The notes: generated by a model not told the origin, from the sequence alone. Counted from the first letter of the stretch, positions 34,723-45,801 are shown. The stretch is 64,000 nt of DNA from Nostoc parmelioides FACHB-3921 (GCF_014696625.1 NZ_JACJQL010000010.1:92111-156110), one strand, 5' to 3'. Numbers and translations: made by a program.

Positions 34723-36180
34723 ATGACTTTAGCGGAAACTTTCAATACTCAACATCATCACAATCCTTTGATTACCCTGAACTACGAACCAGCCCTAGAA
34801 TCTTTGGGTAACGACTACTATGATGAAGTGACAGCGGCCGAATTTCCCCAACTCACCCTACGCTGGCGGAATGACGCGATACTCCCCAGACTGGGACTAG
34901 ACCCGCAAACAGTCACAGACGAAGATTTCATCACAGCTTTTGGTCTATTCCAAGGACGTAAGCCACTGTTAGCACTGCGTTACCACGGCTATCAATTCGG
35001 TGAATATAACCCCAACTTGGGTGATGGTAGAGGCTTTCTGTATGGACAAGTTCGCGGTACTGATGGCGAACTGTATGACTTTGGTACGAAAGGTTCTGGA
35101 AGAACACCTTATTCTCGTGGTGGCGATGGAATGCTGACACTCAAAGGTGGTGTGAGAGAGGTTTTAGCCGCCGAAGCATTACACCAATTAGGAGTTAGAA
35201 CCTCTCGCTGTCTCACCATGATAGAAACGGGTTTAGGTTTGTGGCGCGGTGATGAACCTTCACCCACCCGTTCATCGGTGATGGTAAGAATGAACAAGTC
35301 TCATATCCGTTTTGGAACTTTTGAGCGTCTGCACTATTTTCAACGCTCAGATTTAATTAAAAAACTGTTAGATCATGTAATTGAGCATTATTACCAACAC
35401 CTAGCTCATGAATCAGATAAGTATGCTTTATTTTATGCGGAATTAGTGAAACGGGTAGCAGAATTAGTCGCTCAATGGATGGCCGCAGGCTTTTGTCATG
35501 CAGTTCTCAACACTGACAATATGTCAATTACTGGGGAAAGCTTTGACTACGGGCCTTATGCGTTTATTCCTACTTATAATCCCTACTTTACGGCTGCATA
35601 TTTTGATTATTACGGACGCTATTGTTACATCCAACAACCAAGTATTTGTCAGTGGAACCTAGAAATGCTGCAAGTCCCATTAAGAGCAGTTATTGATAAA
35701 GCTGATATGGAAGCAGGATTAGCCAAATTTAACGAGTATTGCCATGCAGAATATTATTCTTTGATGTTGAAAAAATTAGGTTTTGAGGAGTTAAAGACCC
35801 CAGAAGCGGAAGAGCTTTTAAGCCTCACCCTCAAGTTCTTACAAGAAAGTCAAGTTGGTTATCACCAGTTTTTCTATGAGATGGCACGTACGTTTTCAAT
35901 TAAATGGAGAGATGAGCCAGGACTAGTATTAAGTGGTTCAGATATTGTTCCTCCATCAGGTACAGATGCAAATTTTGATAATTGGTGTGTACTTTACCAT
36001 AAAATTCTGAATAATTTCGACTATGAACAAGTGAAGATAATTGCTCAGAATCTTACTTACTACAATCCAAAAACTTCATTATTAAGACCCACAATCGAAT
36101 CAGCTTGGGAACCGATTGTTCAAGAAGACAATTGGCAACCTTTTTATGATTTAGTTAAGACCATTCAATCAAGAGGCTAG
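34723..36180 (+). CDS. selO: Protein adenylyltransferase SelO (YdiU/UPF0061 family)
   Basis: 485 residues from ATG 34723 ([15 protein letters not shown]); a TTG at 34654 extends the frame by 23 unlikely residues. The fold is a pseudokinase that transfers AMP to Ser/Thr/Tyr of target proteins, a redox-linked modification. Conserved blocks are [42 protein letters not shown], and the metal-site stretch [20 protein letters not shown] with the Asn and Asp used for catalysis. The cyanobacterial protein ends without the selenocysteine (or C-terminal Cys) found in eukaryotes. It is a single gene divergent from cmpA. Confidence 0.92.
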   Translation: MTLAETFNTQHHHNPLITLNYEPALESLGNDYYDEVTAAEFPQLTLRWRNDAILPRLGLDPQTVTDEDFITAFGLFQGRKPLLALRYHGYQFGEYNPNLGDGRGFLYGQVRGTDGELYDFGTKGSGRTPYSRGGDGMLTLKGGVREVLAAEALHQLGVRTSRCLTMIETGLGLWRGDEPSPTRSSVMVRMNKSHIRFGTFERLHYFQRSDLIKKLLDHVIEHYYQHLAHESDKYALFYAELVKRVAELVAQWMAAGFCHAVLNTDNMSITGESFDYGPYAFIPTYNPYFTAAYFDYYGRYCYIQQPSICQWNLEMLQVPLRAVIDKADMEAGLAKFNEYCHAEYYSLMLKKLGFEELKTPEAEELLSLTLKFLQESQVGYHQFFYEMARTFSIKWRDEPGLVLSGSDIVPPSGTDANFDNWCVLYHKILNNFDYEQVKIIAQNLTYYNPKTSLLRPTIESAWEPIVQEDNWQPFYDLVKTIQSRG

Positions 36181-37203
36181 TAAATCAGTAGAAGATGTTT
36201 AAGGCGGAATATCCTACGAGGAGGCTTACGCCGACCCAGATAAGCAGACTAGAAAAATCAAAAATTATAGCTGTTGACGGTTGACGGTTGACAGACTTGA
36301 AAGCCTTTCTTTGTCAGGGTTTTATCTCAATTTGATGTCCTAATCTATCTGGCGACAGCTATAGTACAAAATCATCCCAATTTAAAAAAAATGCCACAGA
36401 TATACAGCCCCAAATGCTTGTTCCGTCTTGATACTTGATTTTTAATTTTGAATTGGACTAAGCATTTTTTTAGCAAAGATTCATTATTTATGTTGTAATT
36501 TATTAGCAGATATTTCATGGTTTTACCGTCGTCCTATAGTAAGCTTAAACCAAGTCTATCTAAAACCTTGATGCAAGGGCTTTTACACGATGTTTCAACT
36601 ATGGGACGATATATTTTATTTACTGATAAAAACTAAGAAAAATATATATAGGACTTCTTAGTCTGGTGAGATACAAATTTATCGGCTTACCCTGCGGGAA
36701 GACTTCTCTACGAGACGCTACCGCGAACGTCAATATCTGTGTCCATCTGCGTTTAATTATTTTCTTTTGTACTGCACTAGGATAATAAAAGCTATAACTT
36801 TCACAGAAATTATTGAAGTAATATATGTGTCTTATATCTAATAAAATAAATGATTATTTTTAACAGCAAATAACAGTTTAATAACTACATATCTAAATTA
36901 TTTCATTGATGGTTTAAGTTAATTACTTTGAGAGTGATTAAATATGCAAATATTAAAGTTAAATTAACTTTTGTTGTGCAGTAAGCAAATATAAATTAAT
37001 ATCTCTTACACAGTTTTTATCAAGAATTTACCATAAAGATTCTGCAATAAAAACCAATTAACTCAGGTGAGGATTTCCTACCTCATTTTTCCTAGAAATA
37101 ATTTAGGTGAATGTCCTGTTGTTATTAGTATTTTTATTGACATACAAATGAAGACTAGTGTTAAGTAGTGTGACCTATATCAAATGTGCTGGAGGTGAAA
37201 TAA
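36181..37203. other. One-kilobase gene-free spacer with repeats
   Basis: No reading frame here looks like a gene. It contains TTGACGG heptamers (36271-36293) and a diverged copy of the TTGATGTCCTAA repeat (36295-36364). A palindrome-derived block carries CTACGAGACGCTACCGCGAA (36709-36728), related to the insert in the kinase at 20032-20085. A long AT-rich stretch runs up to the kinase start. GGAGGTGA at 37191-37198 is a strong ribosome site five bases before the GTG at 37204. Confidence 0.7.
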
Positions 37204-40200
37204 GTGAATAGGCAGCACAAACATCACCGATGTAATTCAGCGAACTTGTTAAGCAAAAAAAATTTGCTGCCGTTTTTGCTTGGTATTGTGATTTTATTTG
37301 TTGTGGTGATGCTGTGGCTGAGACTACAAGCCGAAGAAGAAATCAAAATTCAACAGTTAATTAAACAGCAAGCGATCGCCACCCAAACTGAATTAGTAAC
37401 ACAACTTAAGACTCGCATTCTGGCATTAAAACGCATAGGTAAACACTGGGAAATGCACGGCAGCATTCCCCAGGCGCAATGGGAACTAGAAGCCAGAGCA
37501 TATCTTGAAGATTACGGAGGTTATCAAGCCATCAAGCTGGTTGACCCATCATGGCAAGTGCTGCGGTCTGTTTCTGTAGCAAAAAACAAAGCAGCCGAGA
37601 ATTTAGAGATAATGCCAAAATTCCCACAATGGACGGGAGCAACGACACAGCCACGCCATGAAACTACGATAACTCGTACAGTTAATCTCAACCAAGGCGA
37701 TCGGGTGTTTTTCGCTTGTGTACCTCTATGGATGGGAGATAAATTTGGTGGTACAGTCTTAGGAGTTTTTCAAGTTCAACATTTTTTTGAGTCGGTTTTA
37801 CACATAGCGCCAGGTTACAAGATCAAAGTATTTGATGGTCAAGAGTTGATTTATGACCAAGATAAACGGTCGTCAACCCTGCCATTATGGCAACAGTCAG
37901 TAAACATCGACTTTTATGGGATGACTTGGCAATTGCAGATTTACCCAACTCCAGAGCTATTAAAAGATTTATATTCACCTCTACCAACAGTTGTATTAGT
38001 AGCCGGAATTTTCAATGCTGGGGCAGTCACTCTACTAATTTATTTTGCTCAAGCCACCAAACTCAGTAACCATGAGATTAACAGAATCAACCAAGAACTA
38101 GCTAACAGAATTGAAAAACAAACACAGGTAGAAATTGCCTTGCGTGCCAGTGAAAACCGTTTGCGAGAGTTATTAGAAACAGTCAGAGTTATACCTTGGG
38201 AACTTGACTTAAAAACTCAGGGTTTCACCTATGTTGGGCCGCAAGTAGAAACTTTACTGGCATACCCCGTTGCTCAATGGTACACCAAAAACTTTTGGGA
38301 AAATCATTTACATCCCCATGACCGAGACTGGGCAGTGAGATTTTGCCAGGAAGCGACCAACAAAGGGCAGAACCACGAGTTGGAATACCGAATGCTAGCA
38401 GCTGATGGCAGAGTTGTCTGGCTCAAAGACATTGTGAATGTAGTACAAGTTGATGGAACTCCCGTAATGCTGCGGGGGTTCATGTTTGATATTACTGACC
38501 TCAAGCGAGTTGAAGAAACTTTGAGATTAAGGGAGAGAGCATTAGCCGCCAGCAGTGATGGCATTATTATTAGCGATGCTAAACTTCCCAGTTATCCAGT
38601 AATATATGTCAACTCTGCCTTTGAGCAGATCACAGGTTACAAAGCTACAGAAGTCGTCGGACGCAACTGTCGTTTTCTACAAGGTAACGACACTCAACAA
38701 TCAGCAATCGAAGAGTTGAGGTCAGCACTCAAAGCAGGCAAAAATTGTAAGGTGATTCTGCGTAACTATCGCAAAGATGGCAGTTTGTTTTGGAATCAGT
38801 TGAGTGTCTCGCCCATTTATAACGACAGTGGCCAGTTAAGTCACTTTATTGGGATTCAAACTGATATTAGCGATCGCCAACAAGCAGAAGCTTCTTTACG
38901 ACGGCAAGCCCTCACCTTTGAAAATATTTACGATGGTGTGATTATCACCAACTTACAAGGGCAAATTCTGGACTGGAATCCTGCCGCAGAGAGGATGTTT
39001 GGTTATAGCAAAGATGATATTTGTGGACAAAGTATTAGTATTCTGCACAAGGTAGAAGAAGATGCAGCCCTGAACAGCGCCATTATTGCAGAAATCACCA
39101 ATCAAGGACGCTGGTCAGGAGAAATTAACTTTGTGCGCCAGGATGGTAGTCAAGGAATTTGTGAAACAACCATAGTTGCCCTACAAGATGACCAGGGACA
39201 AACTGTCGCCACAATTAGCGTCAATCGTGACATTACTGAACGCAAGCACGCTGAGTTATTACTCAGGCGTAGCGAAGAACGTTTTCAAGCATTCATGAAT
39301 CATAGCCCCACACCTGCTTGGATTACGGATATAGATGGCACAATTGTTTATCTAAGCGAAACTTATCGGCGTACTTTTCAAGTGCCAACACAAGAACTGA
39401 TTGGTAAAAACATTTTTGACATTTATCCATCCGAATTAACTCAAACTTTCCGAGAAACTATCCACATAGTTGCGCGTACCCATCAAGTGATAGAAACTGT
39501 AGAGTCTGCACCCTGTAGTGATGGCACAGTACGAGATTTTTTGGTATATAAATTTCCCATATCTAGTAAACCTGATAAGTGTTTAATTGGCGGTATTGCT
39601 ATTGATATTACTGAACGCAAACAAGCCGAAGCAGCCCTGAGAAAAAGTGAAGAACGTTGGCAATTAGTCATTGAAGGTAATCAAGACGCTATTTGGGATT
39701 GGAACATTATTACCAATGAAACTTTTCGTTCTGCACGGTGGGCAGAATTAATCAAAGAACAAAACTATCAACCCATAGCTGATCATACAGATTGCATTAG
39801 CCGCATTCATCCTGATGATTATGAGCGGGTGATGGCAGTTAAGCAAGATTGTCTTAGTCGGAAAATTCCTAATTATGTGGTGGAGTATCGTTTGCGTTGC
39901 AACGATGACAGCTATAAGTGGGTATTAGTTCATGCAACTGCTCAATGGGATGAGCATGGTAATCCGGTGCGGATGGTTGGCTCTATCAAAGACATTACTG
40001 AACGCATAGAAGCGCAAGAAGCATTACAAAGACAATTACACAGAACCCTATTACTAGAAAAAATTACCCAAAAAATTCGCCAGAGTCTTGATAGTAAAGA
40101 AATTTTTGAAACAGCTGCCACCCAAATTGGCCAGGCTTTAGCTGTCGATCGCTGCCTCATACATTCTTATATTAGCGATCATGACCCACATATTCCCTTA

Positions 40201-42666
40201 GTCGCTGAATATAACAACGTTCTCGATTACTGCTCAATGCAGCAATGGGAATTTACCACTACTGGGAATCATCACATTTTACAAATGATGTCCCAGGATA
40301 AGGCGATCGCCTCTGCCAATGTCTACACCGATCCTTTACTGCAAACAGCAGTGCCTAGCTGCTGTGAAATTGGGGTCAAGTCTATGCTAGCCGTCCGTAC
40401 TTCCTATCAAGGAGAACCAAACGGAGCTATTTGTTTACATCAATGTGGGTATTTTCGCCAATGGACTACCGAAGAAATTGAATTACTAGAAGCAGTGGCT
40501 GCTCAATTGGGCATAGCTTTAGCTCAAGCTCAGTTATTAGAGCAGGAAACCCGCCAACGGGAAGAACTCACTATCAAGAATTTTGCCTTAGAACAAGCAA
40601 AAAGGGCAGCAGAAGCCGCCAATCGGGCAAAAAGTGAATTTTTGGCCATGATGAGCCACGAAATCCGCACTCCCATGAATGCTGTGATCGGGATGACAGG
40701 ATTACTCTTAGATACAGGATTGACTTCCCAACAACGCGACTTTGTGGAAACAGTTCTCACAAGTGGCGATGCTTTGTTGAGTATTATTAATGACATCCTG
40801 GATTTCTCCAAAATTGAATCCGGTAAGTTAGAACTGGAAGAACAACCTTTTGAGGTGAGGACTTGTGTAGAACAAGTTATCGACCTCTTAGCCGCTAAAG
40901 CTGCCCAAAAAGATATTGAACTCGCTTACCTGATTCATCCCCAGGTACCCATGCAAATCGCTGGAGATTTAACTCGCCTGCGGCAGATTTTGACGAATCT
41001 CCTCAACAATGCGATCAAATTTACCCCAGAAGGAGAAGTTGTAGTCTCTGTGCGTAGCCAGCCATCACCCAACCAAAAAACCAATAACTGTTGCGAAATT
41101 ATCTTTACCATCAAAGATACAGGTATCGGTATTGCCCCGGAAACAATGGATTTGTTATTTCAACCATTTGTCCAGGCTGATGCTTCAATGACAAGAAAAT
41201 ATGGAGGTACAGGACTAGGACTCGTGATCAGCAAAAGATTGGGTGAAATGATGGGCGGCTACCTTTGGGTAGAAAGTCGAGGGTGCGTTGGTGGAAACCC
41301 TCCCCCTGGATGGCAAAGTAAAAACTCAATCTCATCCGCTTCTGTGGCTACAGGTTCCACCTTTTATTTTTCTATGACTGTGCCTGTGGTGGCTCATGCA
41401 GATTTAGAGACTTCCATCACTTCCCCAGTCCAACTAAGCGGTAAACGGTTACTAATTGTCGATGATAATCCCACAAATCGCCAGATTTTGAGATTACAAG
41501 CCGAACCTTGGCAGATGGAAACTTACACAGCCCCATCTGGTGCTGAAGCTTTAGCGCTGATAGACCAGGGAACGGCGTTTGATATTGCTATTTTGGATGT
41601 GCAGATGCCGGAAATGGACGGTCTGACACTGGCAAGACAAATTCGTCAGCGTCCCAGTTATCAACACTTACCCTTGGTGATTTTAACTTCTTGGGGTCAA
41701 CCAGATACTGACTTGAGTGATATCGAATTTGCAGCCTGTTTAAATAAACCAATTAAACAATCTCAACTTTATGATGTCCTAGCTGCTACTTTGGGCAATC
41801 AACCTATCCGTGCTAGTGTTGTGCCTGATCCTCCTGCTCAATTCAATTCATGCCTAGCACAGCAGATACCTCTACGCATTTTGCTAGCAGAAGATATAGT
41901 GGTGAATCAGAAAGTGGCTCTGCTGATCCTGAAAAAATTGGGTTATCGGGCAGATGTAGTGGCTAATGGACTAGAAGTGCTGGAAGCTTTACAACGTCAG
42001 TCTTATGATGTAGTGCTGATGGATGTGAATATGCCAGAAATGGACGGATTGAAAGCCAGCCAAATCATTTGTCAAACTTGGAGTTCTAGTTCTCGTCCTT
42101 ATATTATCGCCATGACAGCTAATGCCATGCGGGGCGATCGCGAAGCTTGCTTGGCGGCGGGAATGGATCACTATATTAGTAAGCCTTTACAACTTGAGGA
42201 GTTAGCCAAGGCACTGGGCAAATGTCACCCCTCAACTATTGCTACGGAAAAAGCACCGGAAAAAACCAGTAGCCAAAATCAGAGTTTTACAGACATTAGT
42301 GATTTAAAATTTGCCACAATAGATACAAAAATTTTACAAGCATTACGGGATATGTTAGGAGGAGATAAAGTAGCATTTGCTGAATTAATCAACTGTTACC
42401 TGACTGAATCCCCTAAATTAATTCAAAATTTAGATGTAGCTATTAATACGAGTGATGCTCAGGGAATATGGAAGACAGCGCACAAATTTAAATCTAGTAG
42501 TGGCTCAGTTGGTGCGGTTTTTTTAGCACAACTTTGTAAATTACTAGAAACTAAGGGGCGCAATAACAATCTAGAGGGTTGCATAGAACTTGGCTCACAA
42601 TTACGTCAAGAGTATGAACTAGTCCAAACGGCTTTGTACAGAGAAGTGAACAAGGAGACATCATGA
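37204..42666 (+). CDS. LOV-domain hybrid histidine kinase (multi-PAS, GAF, two receivers, HPt)
   Basis: 1820 residues from a GTG start with ribosome site GGAGGTGA. Order: membrane helix (about 20-40), extracellular sensor region (about 43-255), helix (about 262-282), PAS (about 315-440), LOV-type PAS (about 450-565) with GRNCRFLQG, where the flavin-binding Cys is residue 489, and three more PAS domains with PAC ends DITERKHA, DITERKQA and DITERIEA. Then GAF (about 950-1105), HisKA MMSHEIRTPMNAV (His1152), HATPase (IKDTGIGI, GTGLGLVIS), receiver 1 (Asp1465 in LDVQMPEMDG), receiver 2 (Asp1607 in MDVNMPEMDG) and an HPt domain (AHKFKSSSGS, His1760). Every phosphorelay residue is present, so a blue-light controlled relay is inferred. 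The 3' end overlaps the next gene by ATGA. Confidence 0.93.
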   Translation: MNRQHKHHRCNSANLLSKKNLLPFLLGIVILFVVVMLWLRLQAEEEIKIQQLIKQQAIATQTELVTQLKTRILALKRIGKHWEMHGSIPQAQWELEARAYLEDYGGYQAIKLVDPSWQVLRSVSVAKNKAAENLEIMPKFPQWTGATTQPRHETTITRTVNLNQGDRVFFACVPLWMGDKFGGTVLGVFQVQHFFESVLHIAPGYKIKVFDGQELIYDQDKRSSTLPLWQQSVNIDFYGMTWQLQIYPTPELLKDLYSPLPTVVLVAGIFNAGAVTLLIYFAQATKLSNHEINRINQELANRIEKQTQVEIALRASENRLRELLETVRVIPWELDLKTQGFTYVGPQVETLLAYPVAQWYTKNFWENHLHPHDRDWAVRFCQEATNKGQNHELEYRMLAADGRVVWLKDIVNVVQVDGTPVMLRGFMFDITDLKRVEETLRLRERALAASSDGIIISDAKLPSYPVIYVNSAFEQITGYKATEVVGRNCRFLQGNDTQQSAIEELRSALKAGKNCKVILRNYRKDGSLFWNQLSVSPIYNDSGQLSHFIGIQTDISDRQQAEASLRRQALTFENIYDGVIITNLQGQILDWNPAAERMFGYSKDDICGQSISILHKVEEDAALNSAIIAEITNQGRWSGEINFVRQDGSQGICETTIVALQDDQGQTVATISVNRDITERKHAELLLRRSEERFQAFMNHSPTPAWITDIDGTIVYLSETYRRTFQVPTQELIGKNIFDIYPSELTQTFRETIHIVARTHQVIETVESAPCSDGTVRDFLVYKFPISSKPDKCLIGGIAIDITERKQAEAALRKSEERWQLVIEGNQDAIWDWNIITNETFRSARWAELIKEQNYQPIADHTDCISRIHPDDYERVMAVKQDCLSRKIPNYVVEYRLRCNDDSYKWVLVHATAQWDEHGNPVRMVGSIKDITERIEAQEALQRQLHRTLLLEKITQKIRQSLDSKEIFETAATQIGQALAVDRCLIHSYISDHDPHIPLVAEYNNVLDYCSMQQWEFTTTGNHHILQMMSQDKAIASANVYTDPLLQTAVPSCCEIGVKSMLAVRTSYQGEPNGAICLHQCGYFRQWTTEEIELLEAVAAQLGIALAQAQLLEQETRQREELTIKNFALEQAKRAAEAANRAKSEFLAMMSHEIRTPMNAVIGMTGLLLDTGLTSQQRDFVETVLTSGDALLSIINDILDFSKIESGKLELEEQPFEVRTCVEQVIDLLAAKAAQKDIELAYLIHPQVPMQIAGDLTRLRQILTNLLNNAIKFTPEGEVVVSVRSQPSPNQKTNNCCEIIFTIKDTGIGIAPETMDLLFQPFVQADASMTRKYGGTGLGLVISKRLGEMMGGYLWVESRGCVGGNPPPGWQSKNSISSASVATGSTFYFSMTVPVVAHADLETSITSPVQLSGKRLLIVDDNPTNRQILRLQAEPWQMETYTAPSGAEALALIDQGTAFDIAILDVQMPEMDGLTLARQIRQRPSYQHLPLVILTSWGQPDTDLSDIEFAACLNKPIKQSQLYDVLAATLGNQPIRASVVPDPPAQFNSCLAQQIPLRILLAEDIVVNQKVALLILKKLGYRADVVANGLEVLEALQRQSYDVVLMDVNMPEMDGLKASQIICQTWSSSSRPYIIAMTANAMRGDREACLAAGMDHYISKPLQLEELAKALGKCHPSTIATEKAPEKTSSQNQSFTDISDLKFATIDTKILQALRDMLGGDKVAFAELINCYLTESPKLIQNLDVAINTSDAQGIWKTAHKFKSSSGSVGAVFLAQLCKLLETKGRNNNLEGCIELGSQLRQEYELVQTALYREVNKETS

Positions 42667-43655
42667 AAAATACAGTTCCAGAAAGTCCATCCCTCATTCT
42701 CATTGTTGATGATGAACCGTTCATCCGAGCGCAGTTGCGGCTCTCTCTACAATGCGAAGGTTACCGCACAGCAGAGGCTGAAGATGGTAGAAAGGCTTTG
42801 ACTATTTTTCAAGAACTGCAACCTGATATCGTCCTACTGGACGCGATTATGCCTGACCTGGATGGCTTTGAGTGTTGCACTCGTTTACAGCTACTAGAAG
42901 ATGGTAAATACACACCAGTCTTAATGATTACTGGACTAGAGGATCAAGAATCAGTTGATCGGGCATTTGAGGTGGGGGCAATTGATTATGTTACCAAACC
43001 GATTCACTGGCCAGTTTTGCGTCAACGGGTCAAACGTTTAATTCAGCAATCCCATCTCCAACAAAAGCTAGAAGCGGCTAACAGAGAATTGCAAAGGTTG
43101 GTGAAGATTGATGAGTTAACTCAAGTAGCCAACCGCCGCAGATTTGAGGAATATTGCGCTCAAGAGTGGCAACGCATGGCGCGGGATCAACTACCTTTAT
43201 CTCTGATTCTTTGTGATGTCGATTTTTTTAAAGCTTACAACGATACTTACGGTCATCGGGCAGGCGATCGCTGTTTACAATTGGTGGCAAAAGCGATCGA
43301 AAGCTGTGTTAATCGGCCTGCTGATGTCGTCGCTCGTTATGGTGGTGAAGAATTTGCCGTTATCCTACCCAGAACATATCCTGAGGGAGCTATTCACTTA
43401 GCTAATGCCGTCTGCTCTGCCGTCAGAGAATTGCAAATTACCCACCTAACTTCTCAAGCTAATACTTGCGTCACCATAAGTGCTGGGGTAGCCACAGAAA
43501 TTCCTGTACCCAACTCTGATTTTCAAGAGATTATCGATGCGGCCGATCGCGCATTATATCAAGCCAAAATGACCGGACGCGATCGCTGTCAACAATATAT
43601 TAAACAATCATCTTCTCCCGTTTATTTTTTAAACGCTCATCATCGACTGGCTTGA
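42663..43655 (+). CDS. Receiver-GGDEF diguanylate cyclase response regulator (PleD-like)
   Basis: 330 residues. An N-terminal receiver (about 10-130) has an acidic pair IVDDEP, phospho-Asp60 in LLDAIMPDLDG and a Lys in TKPI. A coiled segment (LQQKLEAANRELQRLVKIDE) joins it to a GGDEF domain (about 155-318) with active-site GGEEF at 227-231 and an RxxD (RPAD, 218-221) product-inhibition site just upstream. It therefore should make c-di-GMP when phosphorylated and be limited by product. The ATG overlaps the kinase stop codon by 4 bp, so translational coupling is likely and the kinase HPt (His1760) is the natural phosphate donor. Confidence 0.94.
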   Translation: MKNTVPESPSLILIVDDEPFIRAQLRLSLQCEGYRTAEAEDGRKALTIFQELQPDIVLLDAIMPDLDGFECCTRLQLLEDGKYTPVLMITGLEDQESVDRAFEVGAIDYVTKPIHWPVLRQRVKRLIQQSHLQQKLEAANRELQRLVKIDELTQVANRRRFEEYCAQEWQRMARDQLPLSLILCDVDFFKAYNDTYGHRAGDRCLQLVAKAIESCVNRPADVVARYGGEEFAVILPRTYPEGAIHLANAVCSAVRELQITHLTSQANTCVTISAGVATEIPVPNSDFQEIIDAADRALYQAKMTGRDRCQQYIKQSSSPVYFLNAHHRLA

Positions 43656-43699
43656 ATCAAAAGTTAGAGGTTAAGGCAGATATTTTCCTCCATAACCAA

Positions 43700-44776
43700 T
43701 TACCGATTCGGTTGATAAACTCGACCAAATGTATGATCAGGGTGAATCTCAACTACTAAATCGACTAGAGCAGCACATTGAGATAAGGGTTGAATAAATA
43801 ATTCAGGGTGTAGCGATCGCCAGAAATAATTGACGAATTCTTCTATTTGTGCATCTGACATTCCTGTTTTACCAGCAGCAATCATTTTTTGTTCGGCTTG
43901 TTTGCGCCATTCCAAAGAGCAACGGTAATCAGTGGGATATAACAAAATTAAACTGTCTAATTTCTCCCATAGTGGTAAATAATTATTTAACTGACGATTC
44001 ATATCACGGGCAAAAGCCTGATCTTCATCAGTGAGAATCGGCGGTGGGGGAAAGTTAAAGAGGCTGGGATCAATTGGGCGGACACCAACAAACCATCCCT
44101 CAAAAATTAAAATATCAACTCCTGTAATAACATCTGGATCAGTGCGATCGCCTGCACCAGCGTGAGCAGATTTATCAAAGCGAGGAACCACTACAGGGCT
44201 TTTTCCTTGACGGATTTGTTCTAGTACATTCAAACCTAAATCGATATCATGGGTTCCTGGGGGGCCACGCCAAATTAAACGGGGGTCTTGTTGTCGTAAA
44301 GCTAGGCGATCGCTATAAGTTTTATATAAGTCATCTAACGACAAACTCAAGGTACGATATCCCAACTGCTGGAGAATGAGCTGAATCACTAGGGAAGTGG
44401 TAGTTTTACCCGTTCCTTGACTACCTAAAATTCCTTGAATAAAAGGGCGTTTTAACTGTTGATGTTGTGCGGCTATTTTCATCCCCAGTGGTAGCCATAA
44501 GTCCCACAAAACCGGGAACATTTTTTCTGGTAGTATTTTCAGATTATTTTGACAGAATTGATGAAAAGCTGGCATTATCCCTGGTAAAAGACGCGATCGC
44601 TCTCGGATCATTTCCTCTACATTTGTCGGCGTGATCCCAAAAGCTTTAGCCCTTGATTCATCTGCTAAAGCTGCTGCTTCCGCTTCCTTCTGACTTGAAA
44701 AAGGGTGTAGGGGTGTAAGGGTGTGGGGGTGTAGAGGAAAGATATCTTTCATGTTTGACTGTGAAACTTGCTTCAT
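43700..44776 (-). CDS. glyK: D-glycerate 3-kinase (photorespiratory)
   Basis: 358 residues. The P-loop GILGSQGTGKTT with SLSLDDLYKTYSDRLAL and IFEGWFVGVRPIDP identify the plant/cyanobacterial glycerate kinase family, which phosphorylates D-glycerate to 3-phosphoglycerate to close the photorespiratory cycle. The first 25 residues (LHPHTLTPLHPFSS) are encoded by a GTGTAGG-type tandem repeat (44702-44735), so the true start may be the ATG at 44776 or a later codon after the repeat. It ends near the diguanylate cyclase gene, convergent with it. A photorespiratory gene near CO2 genes fits the window theme but not as one operon. Confidence 0.88.
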   Translation of the reverse strand: MKQVSQSNMKDIFPLHPHTLTPLHPFSSQKEAEAAALADESRAKAFGITPTNVEEMIRERSRLLPGIMPAFHQFCQNNLKILPEKMFPVLWDLWLPLGMKIAAQHQQLKRPFIQGILGSQGTGKTTTSLVIQLILQQLGYRTLSLSLDDLYKTYSDRLALRQQDPRLIWRGPPGTHDIDLGLNVLEQIRQGKSPVVVPRFDKSAHAGAGDRTDPDVITGVDILIFEGWFVGVRPIDPSLFNFPPPPILTDEDQAFARDMNRQLNNYLPLWEKLDSLILLYPTDYRCSLEWRKQAEQKMIAAGKTGMSDAQIEEFVNYFWRSLHPELFIQPLSQCAALVDLVVEIHPDHTFGRVYQPNR

Positions 44777-44822
44777 CGGAACTACCTAACTTGCATCACG
44801 TCGCTCAATTCCCCATTCCTAA

Positions 44823-45155
44823 CTATGATCCCAGCTTAAAAGCTTCAATAAACAGGCTATAGGTAAAGCCGACCTTGAGAAGATTGAGTGATTCGACTAA
44901 GAGCGATCGCCTAGCGAAAAAGCCTTGACTGTAAAATATTCTGCTAGTAACCTCTGTTAAGGTTACTAAAAACGCCGCGATCGCAATATCTAGTTCAGCC
45001 TGTTGACCTGCTGTGGTAGAAATTGCTGTACCCAGAAAAAATCCGAACAGAAAGCTAATCAATAGTAGCGATAACCGCCGCCAAGGATTTAAAAACCATT
45101 GCCCCAACTGCCTAGCAATGGTGTCGAACAAGTTGTTAAGACGAGTGTTTTGCAT
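44823..45155 (-). CDS. ycf20: Ycf20-like protein (DUF565)
   Basis: 110 residues. A basic N-terminus (LNNLFDTIARQLGQWFLNPW RRLS) leads into two or three membrane helices (LLLISFLFGFFLGTAIST, IAIAAFLVTLTEVTSRIF), with the terminus FTYSLFIEAFKLGS. This is the DUF565/Ycf20 pattern found in cyanobacteria and plastids. In algae and plants it influences non-photochemical quenching, but the molecular role is unknown. It lies upstream of glyK on the same strand, with a 46-bp gap and possibly one transcript. Confidence 0.82.
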   Translation of the reverse strand: MQNTRLNNLFDTIARQLGQWFLNPWRRLSLLLISFLFGFFLGTAISTTAGQQAELDIAIAAFLVTLTEVTSRIFYSQGFFARRSLLVESLNLLKVGFTYSLFIEAFKLGS

Positions 45156-45801
45156 CGGTGAAGTTTTTGGAAAATGATGGGCAGTTAGGAAGGCTCCATC
45201 AAATTAGTATAAATTACCAGGATGCTAACAAGTAATTGAGTATTAAAAGCTGGTTGAAGGGACAATACGAGCTATGACGCTTTTAAATGACATAGTAATT
45301 TGTATGGGTTGTTGACTGCTGACGGTTAACTGTCAACTGTCAACAGTTAACAGCCAAAACGAAAAGATGTACAAGTTAAAGCAAGAGCAGCTGATTAACT
45401 CACTGAGCAAATGTTACGAAATGTAAACATTTTCGGTTGCACAAGATCCAGTTTTGGAGGAGAATAGCTTGTGCCTCAGACTACTTAATTCCCAAAAATC
45501 ATCATTTTCTTTATCAGTGTAAATATATAATTAATGTATTATATAATACTTTTATTTTGGCCAAAATTATACGTTATTCCTAGCATAATAAAGCATTCAA
45601 AGCCTTTATTCGGAGAAACATGAGGTAATTATTCATGCTTCCGGTTTTAGGAAAAATTGATACTTATGCTACATTCTTGAGCCAAATTCTACAGAAGCCC
45701 ACACCCAGAAAGTCAGCAATTTTCTTTGATTATCTCTAGGGAGAATAGGCTACTATTTGGTCAAGCCTACAAAAATAATTATTTCTAAAATCAATATCAA
45801 T
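45156..45801. other. Gene-free gap with symmetric heptamer repeat
   Basis: About 645 bp with no convincing gene. A TTGACTG/TTAACTG heptamer block with dyad symmetry lies at 45308-45355, and the rest is AT-rich. It separates the divergent ycf20-like gene and the lipoprotein gene, so both promoters should lie here. Confidence 0.6.
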
